In this document: one piece after another, positions 6,891 to 15,996 of the stretch
Position numbering within the stretch: the first letter of the stretch is position 1
Layout: each line of letters begins with the position of its first letter
Source: Acidobacteriota bacterium
Lineage (GTDB): Bacteria; Acidobacteriota; Terriglobia; Acidiferrales; UBA7541
Direction of reading: 5' to 3'
DNA: 57,171 nucleotides
NCBI GenBank assembly: GCA_021818865.1
Contig: JAKASX010000012.1
Location: 1-57,171, forward strand
Position numbers and translations under genes: made by a program
The notes under the pieces: generated by a model
What the model saw: the letters and a program-made list of their open reading frames with translations, nothing else
What the model was told of the DNA's origin: nothing
Databases searched by the model: none

Positions 6891-9542
6891 TCATTCGTTC
6901 CGCAGCGCCGTAACGGGATCTACCTTCATCGCCCGCCGCGCGGGGATGTAGCAGGCGGCCAGCGCAACGAGCAGGAGCAGCACGGCGACGCCGACGTAGG
7001 TCAACGGGTCAACGGGTCCGATCCCGTAAAGCAGGCTCCGCATGAAACGGGTCAGGAACAGCGACCCGGCAATGCCGACCGCTGCGCCGATAGCCGCCAG
7101 CCGCAAGCCTTCGCCGACCACTTGGCGGACCACCTCTCCCGGCGACGCCCCAAGCGCCATACGCACGCCGATTTCTTGACGCCGGCGGCTGACCGAATAG
7201 CCGAGCACGCCGGAAATCCCTATGGCGGCCAGAACGGTGGCCAGCCCGGCGAAGATACCGACCAGCGCGGTTCGAAAACGCTGAGGGGCGACCGCGCTAT
7301 CGAAAGCGCGGGCCAGCACGGACACCTTCACGGGCAAGTCAGGGTTGACCGAACGGATCGCATCGCGCAACAGAGGGGACAAGGCGGCCGCGCCCTGTGG
7401 CCCTCGGGCCAGGAACGTGGCCATCCAGAACGGCGCCTGATCGAAAGGAACGTAAATCGCGGCGCTGGGCGGCTTGCCAAGCCAGGTCACCACATCGCCC
7501 ACCACGCCGACGATCCTGCAGAGCGGTTCTTTCCCTGACTTCAGAATATGGCCAAGCGGGTTCGTGCCGCGGAAGGAAGTACGAACAAGGGCATGGTTGA
7601 CCGCGCAAACGGGCGCGCTCGACGCCGAGTCGCTCATGCTAAAGTCACGTCCGGCCAGCAGCGGCACGTGCATTAACGCGAAATAGCCGGGAGTAACCGG
7701 GCGATACGCAGCGCCCTCCGGCCGGCCAGGCGGCTGTCCGGCCACGGTGTACCCGAAGGTGAACTCCACCCCGAGCGCGGGCGCCCCCATCGCCGCCGCG
7801 GCCTGCGTCACTCCAGGCTCAGCTCGCAGCCGGTCGAGCGTCGCCGAGACGAATGCTCGCCACTGTTCCCTCGAACGATGGATCGAGCGCGGGAGGGTGA
7901 CCGAAGCCGCGGCGATTCCGTCCGCGTCGAAACCGGGGTCGGTCGAAATCAAGCGGGAGAAGCTGCGAAGCAGAAGCCCGGCGCCCACCAGCAACATCAC
8001 AGCCAAGGCCACTTCCAGGACAACCAAGGCCTGCCGCAGCCTTCGGCGACCGCTTCCACTGAGGCCTCGGCCGCCCTCCTTGAGCGTGGCGTAGATGTTC
8101 ACCTCCGACGCATGCCAGGCGGGGAACGAGCCGAAGAGGATTCCGGCGATCACAGACACCACGGCAGTGAATTCAAGGACGCCGGTGTTCACCGTAATGC
8201 CGCGGAATGGAGTGACCGACTGCGGAATCCAGTTGCCAAGCGTGCCAACCGCGAGGAAGGCGAGACAGGCGCCAAGGGCGCCGGCCGCAAGCGAGAGTTC
8301 CGCGCTTTCGATAAGCACACTACGCACGATTCGGTTCTTGCCCGCGCCAAGCGCCATGCGCACAGCGGTCTCACGCTCGCTCGCACTGGCCCGGGCCAGC
8401 AGTAGATTCGCCACGTTCGCGCAGGCGATGAGCAGCACCAAACCCACCGCGCCGAACAACAGATCGAGCTCCGTGCGATAGCTTTTGGAAACTTCGTTCT
8501 CCAGGAAAGTCACACCCAGCCTTACACCGGCTCTGTCCCGGAAAGTCTTCCGCACGTCCGCCCCACCAACAGCGGCAAACTGGGCGCGGGCCTGCTCGAT
8601 AGTGGCGCCGGGCTTGAGGCGCCCCAGGAGCTGAAGGTAAGCGACGCCTTGTCCTCCTCCCATGCCTGCGGCGAACGACTTGATTGCCGGGTCGGAAGCC
8701 ATCGGCAACCAAACGGAAGGCGACTGAGCCAGTTCCGGGAAGCGAAGATGACCAGGGAAAACGCCGACGACCGTGAATGGCTCGCCCGCAATGACGACGG
8801 TTTTGCCGAGAACCGAATGAGCTCCGACGAAGCGGTTCTTCCACAAGGACTCGCTGATCAGCGCCACGGGCGCCGCGCCCGGGCGATCTTCCGCATGGGT
8901 GAAAGGCTGGCCGATGACAGGGCGGACGCCGAGGACGCGAAACAAGTTCGCACTCGAAACGATGCCGCCCTCTTCCGCAGGCTTGCCCGGAGAGGAGATG
9001 GCGAACGACCAGGTGTGAAAGGCGCTCAGGTCCTCGACGGCTGGCAAACGGCCGCGAAGGCGGGTGAAGAAAGGTCGCGAGAAGATGAGGCTGTGATGGT
9101 CCCGATAAAAAGTGACGATACCGCCGGAATGCGGATAGGGGAGCGGGTGCAACAAAGCGGCGTCCACGACACTGAAGATGGCGGTGTTGGCACCTATGCC
9201 GAGAGCGAGCGTGAGAACCGCGACGACACTCAATCCCGGCGATCTGCGCAGAACCCGCAGCGCGTAGCGGACATCAATCAGGAAATTTTCGAGCACGGGC
9301 CAGCACCAAATCTCGCGCGCATTTTCTTCTGCGAGCGTCACGTTCCCGAATTCGCGGCGTGCCGCATGCTCGGCTTCTTCTCGCGTCATGCCCGACGCGA
9401 CGAGTGCATCGACTTTTTCGTCCAGGTGCGCGCGGATTTCTTCGGAGAGATCGCCGTAAAGTTGTTTTCGCCGGAAAATGCGTTTCAGCCAGTACGTAGT
9501 CTCCCTCCGGCACAGGCTGAAGCCTGTGCTACTCGGGCTCAT
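6891..9542 (-). CDS. ADOP-family ABC transporter permease (MacB/FtsX-like), second of three
   Basis: Same architecture as its neighbours: prefix domain with LYGDLSEEIRAHLDEKVDAL, first helix SVVAVLTLALGIGANTAIFS, MacB-like periplasmic core, two FtsX blocks, terminal CYIPARRAMKVDPVTALRNE. From the ATG at 9542, which overlaps the upstream stop (ATGA), it is 883 aa. Where the sister genes begin M-S/N-W-L, this gene has ACG-TAC-TGG at 9497-9489, preceded by GGAGGG at a 5-nt spacing. So the ancestral start appears to have changed from ATG to ACG. Translation must then begin at the coupled ATG at 9542, adding residues encoded by a REP-like palindrome, or at the ACG itself. The rest of the frame is intact. 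No ATPase gene is nearby; transport role is inferred from family. Confidence 0.86.
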   Translation of the reverse strand: MSPSSTGFSLCRRETTYWLKRIFRRKQLYGDLSEEIRAHLDEKVDALVASGMTREEAEHAARREFGNVTLAEENAREIWCWPVLENFLIDVRYALRVLRRSPGLSVVAVLTLALGIGANTAIFSVVDAALLHPLPYPHSGGIVTFYRDHHSLIFSRPFFTRLRGRLPAVEDLSAFHTWSFAISSPGKPAEEGGIVSSANLFRVLGVRPVIGQPFTHAEDRPGAAPVALISESLWKNRFVGAHSVLGKTVVIAGEPFTVVGVFPGHLRFPELAQSPSVWLPMASDPAIKSFAAGMGGGQGVAYLQLLGRLKPGATIEQARAQFAAVGGADVRKTFRDRAGVRLGVTFLENEVSKSYRTELDLLFGAVGLVLLIACANVANLLLARASASERETAVRMALGAGKNRIVRSVLIESAELSLAAGALGACLAFLAVGTLGNWIPQSVTPFRGITVNTGVLEFTAVVSVIAGILFGSFPAWHASEVNIYATLKEGGRGLSGSGRRRLRQALVVLEVALAVMLLVGAGLLLRSFSRLISTDPGFDADGIAAASVTLPRSIHRSREQWRAFVSATLDRLRAEPGVTQAAAAMGAPALGVEFTFGYTVAGQPPGRPEGAAYRPVTPGYFALMHVPLLAGRDFSMSDSASSAPVCAVNHALVRTSFRGTNPLGHILKSGKEPLCRIVGVVGDVVTWLGKPPSAAIYVPFDQAPFWMATFLARGPQGAAALSPLLRDAIRSVNPDLPVKVSVLARAFDSAVAPQRFRTALVGIFAGLATVLAAIGISGVLGYSVSRRRQEIGVRMALGASPGEVVRQVVGEGLRLAAIGAAVGIAGSLFLTRFMRSLLYGIGPVDPLTYVGVAVLLLLVALAACYIPARRAMKVDPVTALRNE
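9510..9529. repeat. REP-like perfect palindrome between ADOP genes 1 and 2
   Basis: GCACAGGCT-GA-AGCCTGTGC, a perfect 9-bp stem with the GGCTTCAGCC-type core, lies between the stop of the first permease and the ancestral start position of the second. It matches in type the palindromes at 36506-36521 and 47095-47106. Confidence 0.65.
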
Positions 9543-12226
9543 TCGTTGCGCAGCGCCGTCACCGAATCCACTTTCATCGCCCGGCGCGCCGGCACGTAGC
9601 ACGCCAGCAGCGCGACGCCTGCCAGCAGAACCGAAGCGCCAAGGTACGTAATCGGATCAAGCGGCGATACGCCGTAAAGAAAGTCGCCTACGAGCCGCGC
9701 AATCGCGGCGGCCGCCAGGATGCCCGCAACGAGGCCTGCGCCCACGATGAAGACTCCCTGGCGCAGAACCATTCGCAGAACATCCGCCTGCTGCGCGCCG
9801 AGCGCCAGCCGGATGCCAATTTCGTGCGTTCGCTGGCTCGCGCCATAGGACACGACGCCGTAGATGCCCACAAGGGCGAGCGCGAATCCCAAAATTCCGA
9901 GCAACGATGCCAGCCCCGCGCCAATCTGGAAAAGCTGGAAGCTGTTGATGTTGTACAGCTCGGCGGTCATCGTCTGGATATCCATCACCGGGATTGTCGG
10001 AGCGAGGGAATGAACGGCGTCCACAACCTCGCGCTCCATGGCGGCAGCAGGGAGGCTGGCGCGTACCTGCAGCGTCACCGGCATTCGATAATCGTAGTTT
10101 TGCGACAGCGGAACGAACAGGAATGGCCCGACTCGGCGCCAAAAATCGACCCTCCCCCTGCTGTTCCCCGCCACGCCGACAACCTCAATCGGATGTTTCG
10201 GGTCATCCGTTCTCGAGAAATGCCTCCCGATGGGATTTTCGCCGGGCCAGTATTCCTTGGCCATCGCCTGGTTGATGACAGCCACACTGGGCGAGGTCCT
10301 GGCGTCGGAATCGAGAAAGCCGCGGCCCGTCAGCAAGGGAATGCCCATGGTTTTGAAATACTGCGACGAAACCGCGTTGTAGCCTGCCGACAGAGGGCTT
10401 CGCCCCGCAGGCGGCTGCCGGCCTTGGATTTTCAAATCCATTTCAAGGTCCACGGGCCCCATGGGAACGGTTTCCGCAAGACTCGCGCTGCCGACGGCGG
10501 GGAGAGCCCGCACGCGTGCGAGCAGGCCGCTCAGAAAACTGCTGGCCTGAGCCTTGTCATACCCGGCCTGACGCGGATCGATCGTGAAATTAAGGACGTG
10601 CCTGGGTTCAAACCCCAAGGGCGCGTGCTCGGCGCTTTCGAGGCTTCGCACAAACAATCCGGCGACGATTAACAGCATCAGCGAGCCGCCAACTTGGGCG
10701 ACAACGAGAATGCTGCGAGTCCGCTGATGGCCGGCCGCGACCGTCCGGCCACCCTCGTGGAGAAGATCATTCAGATTGCCCCGCGTCGCGCGAAGCGCCG
10801 GCGCGATTCCAACGATAAGAGCGGTCACGAGCGCCGTTCCAAAGGCGTAAGCGAACACCCGCCAATCGAACCGAAAGTCCAGCGCAAACGGGACAGATGC
10901 CATCAGCCTGATCGAACCGAGCCATCGGCTCGCGAGCAGACCCAAAGCGATCCCGCCCGCGCAACCCAGCAGCGCCAGAAGAAAACTCTCCGTCAGCAAC
11001 TGGCAGACCAACCGCTCGCGCCCGCCACCGACGGCGGAGCGGAGGGCCATCTCCCGCTGACGGGCGGTACCGCGCACCAGCAACAAGTTCGCGATATTCA
11101 GGCAGGCGAGAATCAACACCGACCCGGCGAGCGTCAGAAAAAGCGCACTCAGGAGGGCGATTGCATTCATCAGGCTCGGGTCGCTGACCGGGCTCAACGG
11201 GCCCAGCGCGTAAGCAACCAGGTTTCTCCACTTCCTGTCGGCCGGGTGCTTCTTCGCGATCCGCCGCGCAAGCACGGTCAGCGCCGGCTGAGCCGAGGCA
11301 AACGTAAAGCCCGGTTTCAATCGAGTGACGACGATCAAGCCGAAGCCGGTCGATTCCGGATTGGTTCGAAAATCCTTCTTCAGATCGCCCGTCACGGCCG
11401 CCATGCCCAGCGGCAAATAACCCTGCGCATCGATGAGTGCCGTGATACCGTGAAATCCCTTCTGCGCCACGCCAATGACGGTGACCGGATGCCCGTTGAT
11501 CAGCACCTGCTTGCCAATCTCTCCGGGGTCGCCGCCGAAATGCGCCTTCCAGTAGGAATAGCCAAGAACAATCACAGGTTCGTCATCAAAACGGCTCCCG
11601 GCTGCCGGCTTGATCAAGGTCCCCAGCGCCGGTTTCACTCCCATCGTTTTGAAGAAGTTGCCCGTGACATAATCGGTCCAGATTGGCTCATTGCTGCCTC
11701 CGGCGCTCAACCCGTCCCGCTCGAAGGATGTCGTACCCGCCACTGCGGAAAACACGGCAGTCGATTGGTTGCGGATTTCTACATAATCGGGATAGGAAAA
11801 TCCATTACCGTAGTCTCCCCTCGCGTACTGCTTGGCGAGCGTGGCCACTCTCTCAGGCTTCTCAATCGGTGGCTGCCGGAAAGCCAATAAGTCCACCACG
11901 CTGAAGATGGCCGTGTTCGCGCCAATCCCCAGCGCCAGCGTGAGAATAGCCACCACGGTGAATCCCGGCGATTTGCGCAGCACGCGCAGCGCATAGCGCA
12001 CGTCAATCAGGAAATTCTCCAGCCACGCCCAGCGCCAAACCTCTCGAGCATTTTCTTCGGTGAGCATAACGTTCCCGAATTCCCGCCGCGCCGCATGTTC
12101 CGCTTCTTTTCGCTCCATCCCATTTGCGACGAGCGCTTCAACTTTTTCATCGAGATGCGCGCGAATCTCTTCCGACAAATCGCCGTATGTCCGCTTTCGC
12201 CCGAAAATCCGTCTCAGCCAATTCAT
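9539..12226 (-). CDS. ADOP-family ABC transporter permease (MacB/FtsX-like), first of three
   Basis: 895 aa from the ATG at 12226 (MNWLRRIFGRKRTYGDL), which overlaps the PadR stop by 4 bp (ATGA), so it is translationally coupled to the regulator. The order is: prefix domain with DLSEEIRAHLDEKVEALVAN, first helix TVVAILTLALGIGANTAIFS, MacB-like periplasmic domain, FtsX helices with the NIANLLLVRGTARQREMALR segment, second periplasmic domain, second FtsX group ending YVPARRAMKVDSVTALRNE. Sister genes share the pattern but differ in the periplasmic parts, suggesting different ligands or partners rather than recent copies. The missing ATP-binding subunit is typical of ADOP clusters. A longer in-frame extension into the PadR gene is rejected. 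Confidence 0.88.
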   Translation of the reverse strand: MNWLRRIFGRKRTYGDLSEEIRAHLDEKVEALVANGMERKEAEHAARREFGNVMLTEENAREVWRWAWLENFLIDVRYALRVLRKSPGFTVVAILTLALGIGANTAIFSVVDLLAFRQPPIEKPERVATLAKQYARGDYGNGFSYPDYVEIRNQSTAVFSAVAGTTSFERDGLSAGGSNEPIWTDYVTGNFFKTMGVKPALGTLIKPAAGSRFDDEPVIVLGYSYWKAHFGGDPGEIGKQVLINGHPVTVIGVAQKGFHGITALIDAQGYLPLGMAAVTGDLKKDFRTNPESTGFGLIVVTRLKPGFTFASAQPALTVLARRIAKKHPADRKWRNLVAYALGPLSPVSDPSLMNAIALLSALFLTLAGSVLILACLNIANLLLVRGTARQREMALRSAVGGGRERLVCQLLTESFLLALLGCAGGIALGLLASRWLGSIRLMASVPFALDFRFDWRVFAYAFGTALVTALIVGIAPALRATRGNLNDLLHEGGRTVAAGHQRTRSILVVAQVGGSLMLLIVAGLFVRSLESAEHAPLGFEPRHVLNFTIDPRQAGYDKAQASSFLSGLLARVRALPAVGSASLAETVPMGPVDLEMDLKIQGRQPPAGRSPLSAGYNAVSSQYFKTMGIPLLTGRGFLDSDARTSPSVAVINQAMAKEYWPGENPIGRHFSRTDDPKHPIEVVGVAGNSRGRVDFWRRVGPFLFVPLSQNYDYRMPVTLQVRASLPAAAMEREVVDAVHSLAPTIPVMDIQTMTAELYNINSFQLFQIGAGLASLLGILGFALALVGIYGVVSYGASQRTHEIGIRLALGAQQADVLRMVLRQGVFIVGAGLVAGILAAAAIARLVGDFLYGVSPLDPITYLGASVLLAGVALLACYVPARRAMKVDSVTALRNE

Positions 12227-12570
12227 GATTTCGCCGGAGCCAGCACCCGCGTGATGCCTTCGAGCATCTGCTCGAATTTCGAGACTTCCCGTTCCAGATG
12301 TTTCGCGCCTTTCGCCGTCAGCCGGTAAATCCGCACGCGCCGGCCGCTCGCCGAAACGCCCCATTCCGCCGTCACCAGACCCTCTTTCAGCAGCCGCTGC
12401 AGCGCCGGATAGAGCGAACCCTCCTCGACGCGCAGCAATTCGTCCGAGCGCTCGCGGATGTGCTGCACCAGCGCGTAGCCGTGGAGCGGCCGGCGGCGCA
12501 GGATTTCCAGCACCATCATTTCCAGCGCGCCGGGAAACAGGTCGCGCGGCTCTTCTTTTCGTTTCGGCAT
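12223..12570 (-). CDS. PadR-family transcriptional regulator
   Basis: 115 aa, start at the ATG at 12570 (MPKRKEEPRDLFPGALEMMV) with AAAGAGG about eight bases upstream; a TTG one codon earlier is less likely. Winged-helix core: LEILRRRPLHGYALVQHIRE, the recognition-helix region LLRVEEGSLYPALQRLLKEG, and the wing VSASGRRVRIYRLTAKGAKHL, followed by a short dimerisation helix. PadR proteins are ligand-responsive repressors and in Acidobacteria commonly precede ADOP permeases. It is the first gene of a four-gene operon and probably represses it through the palindrome at 12611-12624. Confidence 0.92.
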   Translation of the reverse strand: MPKRKEEPRDLFPGALEMMVLEILRRRPLHGYALVQHIRERSDELLRVEEGSLYPALQRLLKEGLVTAEWGVSASGRRVRIYRLTAKGAKHLEREVSKFEQMLEGITRVLAPAKS

Positions 12571-12610
12571 CAACGGGCCTCTTTGCGGATCGGGCGTTCG
12601 GCCTATTTCA

Positions 12611-12624
12611 GTCTAGGCCTAGAC
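12611..12624. promoter_or_regulatory. Probable PadR operator palindrome
   Basis: GTCTAGGCCTAGAC is a perfect 14-bp palindrome placed just downstream of the -10 box of the PadR-ADOP promoter, where a bound dimer would block RNA polymerase. PadR autoregulation through such palindromes is known for the family; binding here is inferred. Confidence 0.7.
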
Positions 12625-12625
12625 C

Positions 12626-12654
12626 AACATAGTCTCCTGATGTGTTGGTGTCAA
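12626..12654 (-). promoter_or_regulatory. Sigma-70 promoter of the PadR-ADOP operon
   Basis: Reading the minus strand: TTGACA at 12654-12649, a 17-bp spacer, and TATGTT at 12631-12626. The -35 is a consensus match and the spacing is ideal. The next bases are the palindromic operator, about 40 bp before the PadR start. Confidence 0.75.
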
Positions 12655-12764
12655 GAGGGAGATCGCATGGGCGGTTTTCAACCCCGCGCCTGACGGCTGA
12701 GATGATCGTGGCGCCGCGACGAGGGGTCGCCGGGAAGATGGCGCTGGCACGGCAGCAGGAAAAG

Positions 12765-12856
12765 CGGCTGGCTGGAAGCCGGTGCTACAACAAGCGGCGT
12801 ACGACACAAGATGGCGGGGTGTGACGATACGAAAAGACGCCGGCTGGAAGCCGGCG
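12765..12856. repeat. Two REP-like palindromes downstream of the acyltransferase gene
   Basis: CGCCGGCT-GGA-AGCCGGCG at 12838-12856 is a perfect 8-bp stem; a related GGCTGGCTGGAAGCCGG stretch lies at 12766-12782. Both are followed by short GCGCTAC/GTGCTAC-like tags, as in the REP elements around 47100 and 47780. They lie 3' of the gene that ends at 12896. The rest of 12574-12895 holds the PadR promoter and no gene. Confidence 0.5.
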
Positions 12857-12895
12857 CCACGACAGACGGCGCTACGATGGACGCGCTACGACAGG

Positions 12896-15658
12896 CTATA
12901 GGTCGAGCGTGCCGCGGACGACGTTGTCCTCGAGATCGTGCTGCAGCGAAAAGCCCAGCCGCTTGCACACCGCGCGCATTTCGAAATTTTCGGGAAGGAT
13001 ATTCGCAATCACTTTCTTCAGTTTTTCCGCCCGCGCCGCTTCAATATTCCGCCGCACCAGTTCCGTGCCGAGGCCGCGATGCTGGAATTCATCCAGAATC
13101 ACCACGGCGATTTCAGCCGCGTCGGTGCCATGAATCTTGCTCAAGCGCGTGACGCCCAGAATCCGCCGTTCGCCGCTCTCGGGGTCGCGCCATTCGCCGA
13201 CCAGCGCGAGTTCGCGGTCGTAATCGATGAAGCAGATCCGCGTCAGCCGCTCGTGCGCGGTGCGCGTGGAGAGTTTCATCGGCTGGAAATAGCGCAGGTA
13301 GACGCTGCGCTCGGAAAGTTTTTCGTGGAATTTGATGATGAGCGGCTCGTCCTCCGGCCGAATCGGCCGAATCGTGATCGGCGTGCCGTCTTTCATCGTC
13401 CATTCGCCGGCGTACTGCGTCGGATACGGCCGGATCGCCGGCCGCGGCAACTGATCTTCGGCCACATCCGCACCGTGGAGCACCACGCGCGCGTCGAGCG
13501 CCAGCAAACGCTCGGGCGTGGCGAGCAGCGGATTGATGTCGATTTCCCGAATCCACGGTTGTTCCACCACCAGTTCGCTGAATCGCACCAGCAAATCCTC
13601 GAGCGCCGTTAAATCCACCGGCGCGCGTCCCCGCACGCCCTGAAGCGCGGTGAAAATTCGCGTCTGTTCCATCATCCGCCGGGCAAGCGTCGAATTGAGC
13701 GGCGGCAGCGCCAGCGCGCTATCCCGCGAAATTTCCACCAGTTGCCCGCCGGCGCCAAAAAGCAGCACCGGGCCGAATTGCGCATCGATGGAGCTGCCGA
13801 CGATCAGCTCGTATCCATCGAGTTTGGCCATCGGCTGCACCGTCACGCCCAGGAAATGTCCGGGCCCTTTTTTCTCTTCCACCAGGCGTCGAATCTCATC
13901 GAACGCGAACCGCACCTGTTCTTCCGTTTTCAAATTCAGCTGCACGCCGCCCACGTCCGTCTTGTGCGAAATCGTTTCCGAATACAGCTTCACGGCGACC
14001 GGATACCCGATTTCGCCGGCGATGCGCGCGGCCTCGCGCGCGCTTTCCGCGATTTCCGTGCGCACGCACGGAATCCCGTACGCGCTCAAAAGCTGTTTCG
14101 ACTCGTATTCGGTGAGCAGCGTGCGGCCGGCGTCGCGCACGCTTTTCAAAATGCTTTCGGCACGCGTCCGGTCGACCGTCTCCTCGCGCCGCAGCGAAGG
14201 CGTTTCGTACAGCCCTTTCAGGTTGTACGCGTATTTGCGCATGTAGGTGAACGCCTTCACAGCGCTGTCGGGAAACGGAAACGTCGGGATGCCGGCGCGA
14301 TTCAAAATCTCCTCGCCGCCCGCCACTTCCGCGCCGCCCATCCAGCTCGCCAGCAGGGGTTTTCCCGTCGAACCCGCGTACGGCCGCAGCTGTTCGGCGA
14401 TCTGCGTGGGTTTCGTCATCCCTTGCGGCGTCAAAATCACCAGCATGCCGTCGATACCCGCGTCTTTCGACGCTATTTCGAGCGCCTTCGCGTAGCGCTC
14501 TGGATCGGCGTCGCCCAAAATGTCGATCGGATTGTTGTGGCTCCAGTGCGGCGGCAGAAACGCGTCGTATGCCTCGAGCGTCTCCGCCGAAAGCTGCGCC
14601 AGTTCTCCTCCCTGCGCGACCAGCGCGTCCGTCGCGAGCACGCCGGGCCCTCCCGCGTTCGTCAGAATGGCCAGCCGCGGCCCACGCGGCAGCGGCTGTT
14701 TCGCCAGCACCTCCGACATGTAGAAAATGTCCGCAATCGAATCCACGCGCAGCACGCCCACGCGCCGGAACGCCGCATCCAGCACTTCGTCGCTGCCCGT
14801 CAGCGAGCCGGTATGCGAAGCCGCCGCTTTCGCCGCCGCCGCGCTCCGCCCGGCCTTGATCACGATCACCGGCTTCGAAAGCGTCACTTCGCGCGCCGCC
14901 GAAAGAAACGACCGCGCGTCGCCCACCGATTCCATGTAGATGACGATGCTTTCCGTCCGCGCGTCGTGCCCGAAATAATCGATCAGGTCGCCCCAATCCA
15001 CGTCGAGCATCGAGCCGATCGAAACGAATCCGCTGAAACCCACCAACTCGCGTAAGCTCCAATCCAGCACCGCCGTGCACAGAGCCCCGCTCTGGCTGAT
15101 GAACGCCACGTTCCCAGGCCGCGCCATCGCGCTCGCAAACGTGGCGTTCAAGCCGCCGATCGGATTCATCACGCCCAGGCAGTTTGGCCCAATCAGGCGC
15201 ATTTTTCCGCGAATGATTTCCGCGATCTGCCGCTCGAGCCGCTGGCCCTCCTCGCCGTGCTCCTTGAATCCCGCCGAAATCACGATCGCCGAGGGCACGC
15301 CCAATTCCACCGCCTCGCGCAAAATCCCCGGCACCGTCGCCGCCGGCGTCGAAACCACCACCAGATCCGGCTTCTCCGGCATCTCCCGCAAATCCCGATA
15401 CGCGCGAATCCCCAGCACGTTCGGTCGCTTCGCATTGATCGGATACACCGTGCCGCCGAAGGGCGAACTGAGCAAATTCCACAGCACGCTGCGTCCCACG
15501 CTCCCCGCCCGTTCCGTCGCGCCAACCACCGCTACGGTCTTCGGCTGAAAAATCGGATCGAGCGGATGGCCCTCCACGCGCAGAACGTCGTGGGCCGGAT
15601 CGAGGGTGATTTTTCCTGAACCGGTTTTGGGTTGAAGCCTTGCAGTGCGCGTGTTCAT
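12896..15658 (-). CDS. Bifunctional NDP-forming acyl-CoA synthetase / GNAT acetyltransferase (Pat-like)
   Basis: A 920-aa fusion. Residues ~35-165 form a CoA-binding Rossmann domain ([20 protein letters not shown]). Residues ~180-480 are the succinyl-CoA-ligase-like part, with [15 protein letters not shown] and the SHTGSLTGS loop around His282. Residues ~500-735 are an ATP-grasp domain ([27 protein letters not shown]). Residues ~760-915 are a GNAT domain ([18 protein letters not shown]) with the acetyl-CoA loop QHRGLGTEL. This is the order of protein lysine acetyltransferase Pat/PatZ, of similar size (about 890 aa). His282 occupies the place of the phospho-histidine of ADP-forming acyl-CoA synthetases, so ligase activity may be retained. 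Likely role: acetylation of metabolic enzymes, with or without acyl-CoA synthesis. Single gene. Confidence 0.87.
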   Translation of the reverse strand: MNTRTARLQPKTGSGKITLDPAHDVLRVEGHPLDPIFQPKTVAVVGATERAGSVGRSVLWNLLSSPFGGTVYPINAKRPNVLGIRAYRDLREMPEKPDLVVVSTPAATVPGILREAVELGVPSAIVISAGFKEHGEEGQRLERQIAEIIRGKMRLIGPNCLGVMNPIGGLNATFASAMARPGNVAFISQSGALCTAVLDWSLRELVGFSGFVSIGSMLDVDWGDLIDYFGHDARTESIVIYMESVGDARSFLSAAREVTLSKPVIVIKAGRSAAAAKAAASHTGSLTGSDEVLDAAFRRVGVLRVDSIADIFYMSEVLAKQPLPRGPRLAILTNAGGPGVLATDALVAQGGELAQLSAETLEAYDAFLPPHWSHNNPIDILGDADPERYAKALEIASKDAGIDGMLVILTPQGMTKPTQIAEQLRPYAGSTGKPLLASWMGGAEVAGGEEILNRAGIPTFPFPDSAVKAFTYMRKYAYNLKGLYETPSLRREETVDRTRAESILKSVRDAGRTLLTEYESKQLLSAYGIPCVRTEIAESAREAARIAGEIGYPVAVKLYSETISHKTDVGGVQLNLKTEEQVRFAFDEIRRLVEEKKGPGHFLGVTVQPMAKLDGYELIVGSSIDAQFGPVLLFGAGGQLVEISRDSALALPPLNSTLARRMMEQTRIFTALQGVRGRAPVDLTALEDLLVRFSELVVEQPWIREIDINPLLATPERLLALDARVVLHGADVAEDQLPRPAIRPYPTQYAGEWTMKDGTPITIRPIRPEDEPLIIKFHEKLSERSVYLRYFQPMKLSTRTAHERLTRICFIDYDRELALVGEWRDPESGERRILGVTRLSKIHGTDAAEIAVVILDEFQHRGLGTELVRRNIEAARAEKLKKVIANILPENFEMRAVCKRLGFSLQHDLEDNVVRGTLDL

Positions 15659-15996
15659 GCGTTCCTCGCTTTACCGGAAACCCGTTTCGCCGCCGCGTCC
15701 ATCGTGATTTTTCGCGATTCGCAATCGCCGCCGCAGCGGTGTGGAATGGCGGGTTTCTCCTGCATGGGAAGCCTGTCGAAGCAATTCAGGCGATGCCGGA
15801 AGCACGGCCGCCTGTTCCTCATTCGAGTGTAGCGAGCCGCGGCGCGCCTTGACAGGAAATTTTACGGCCGTACGCTCCGCGCTCGCCCGCCACGCAAAAT
15901 GGCGGCCTCGTTCCGCAATCGGTTCTGTTAGAATCGCGCCGCCGCGCGCCCTCGCCCGCCGGCGACGCGAACGTTTTTTCTGCGGAGGCTCTCGTT
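15659..15996. other. Divergent intergenic region
   Basis: About 340 bp between the divergent acyltransferase (minus) and GH3 glycosidase (plus) genes. It must hold both promoters, but no convincing -35/-10 pair, operator or structured RNA could be picked out by eye. No coding frame is supported. Confidence 0.45.

Noticed and set aside
4135-12226. Reading the three ADOP genes as a MacB-type exporter with an ATPase
   Set aside because: No Walker A/B or ABC signature is found in these genes or their neighbours; the domain order is that of duplicated permeases only.
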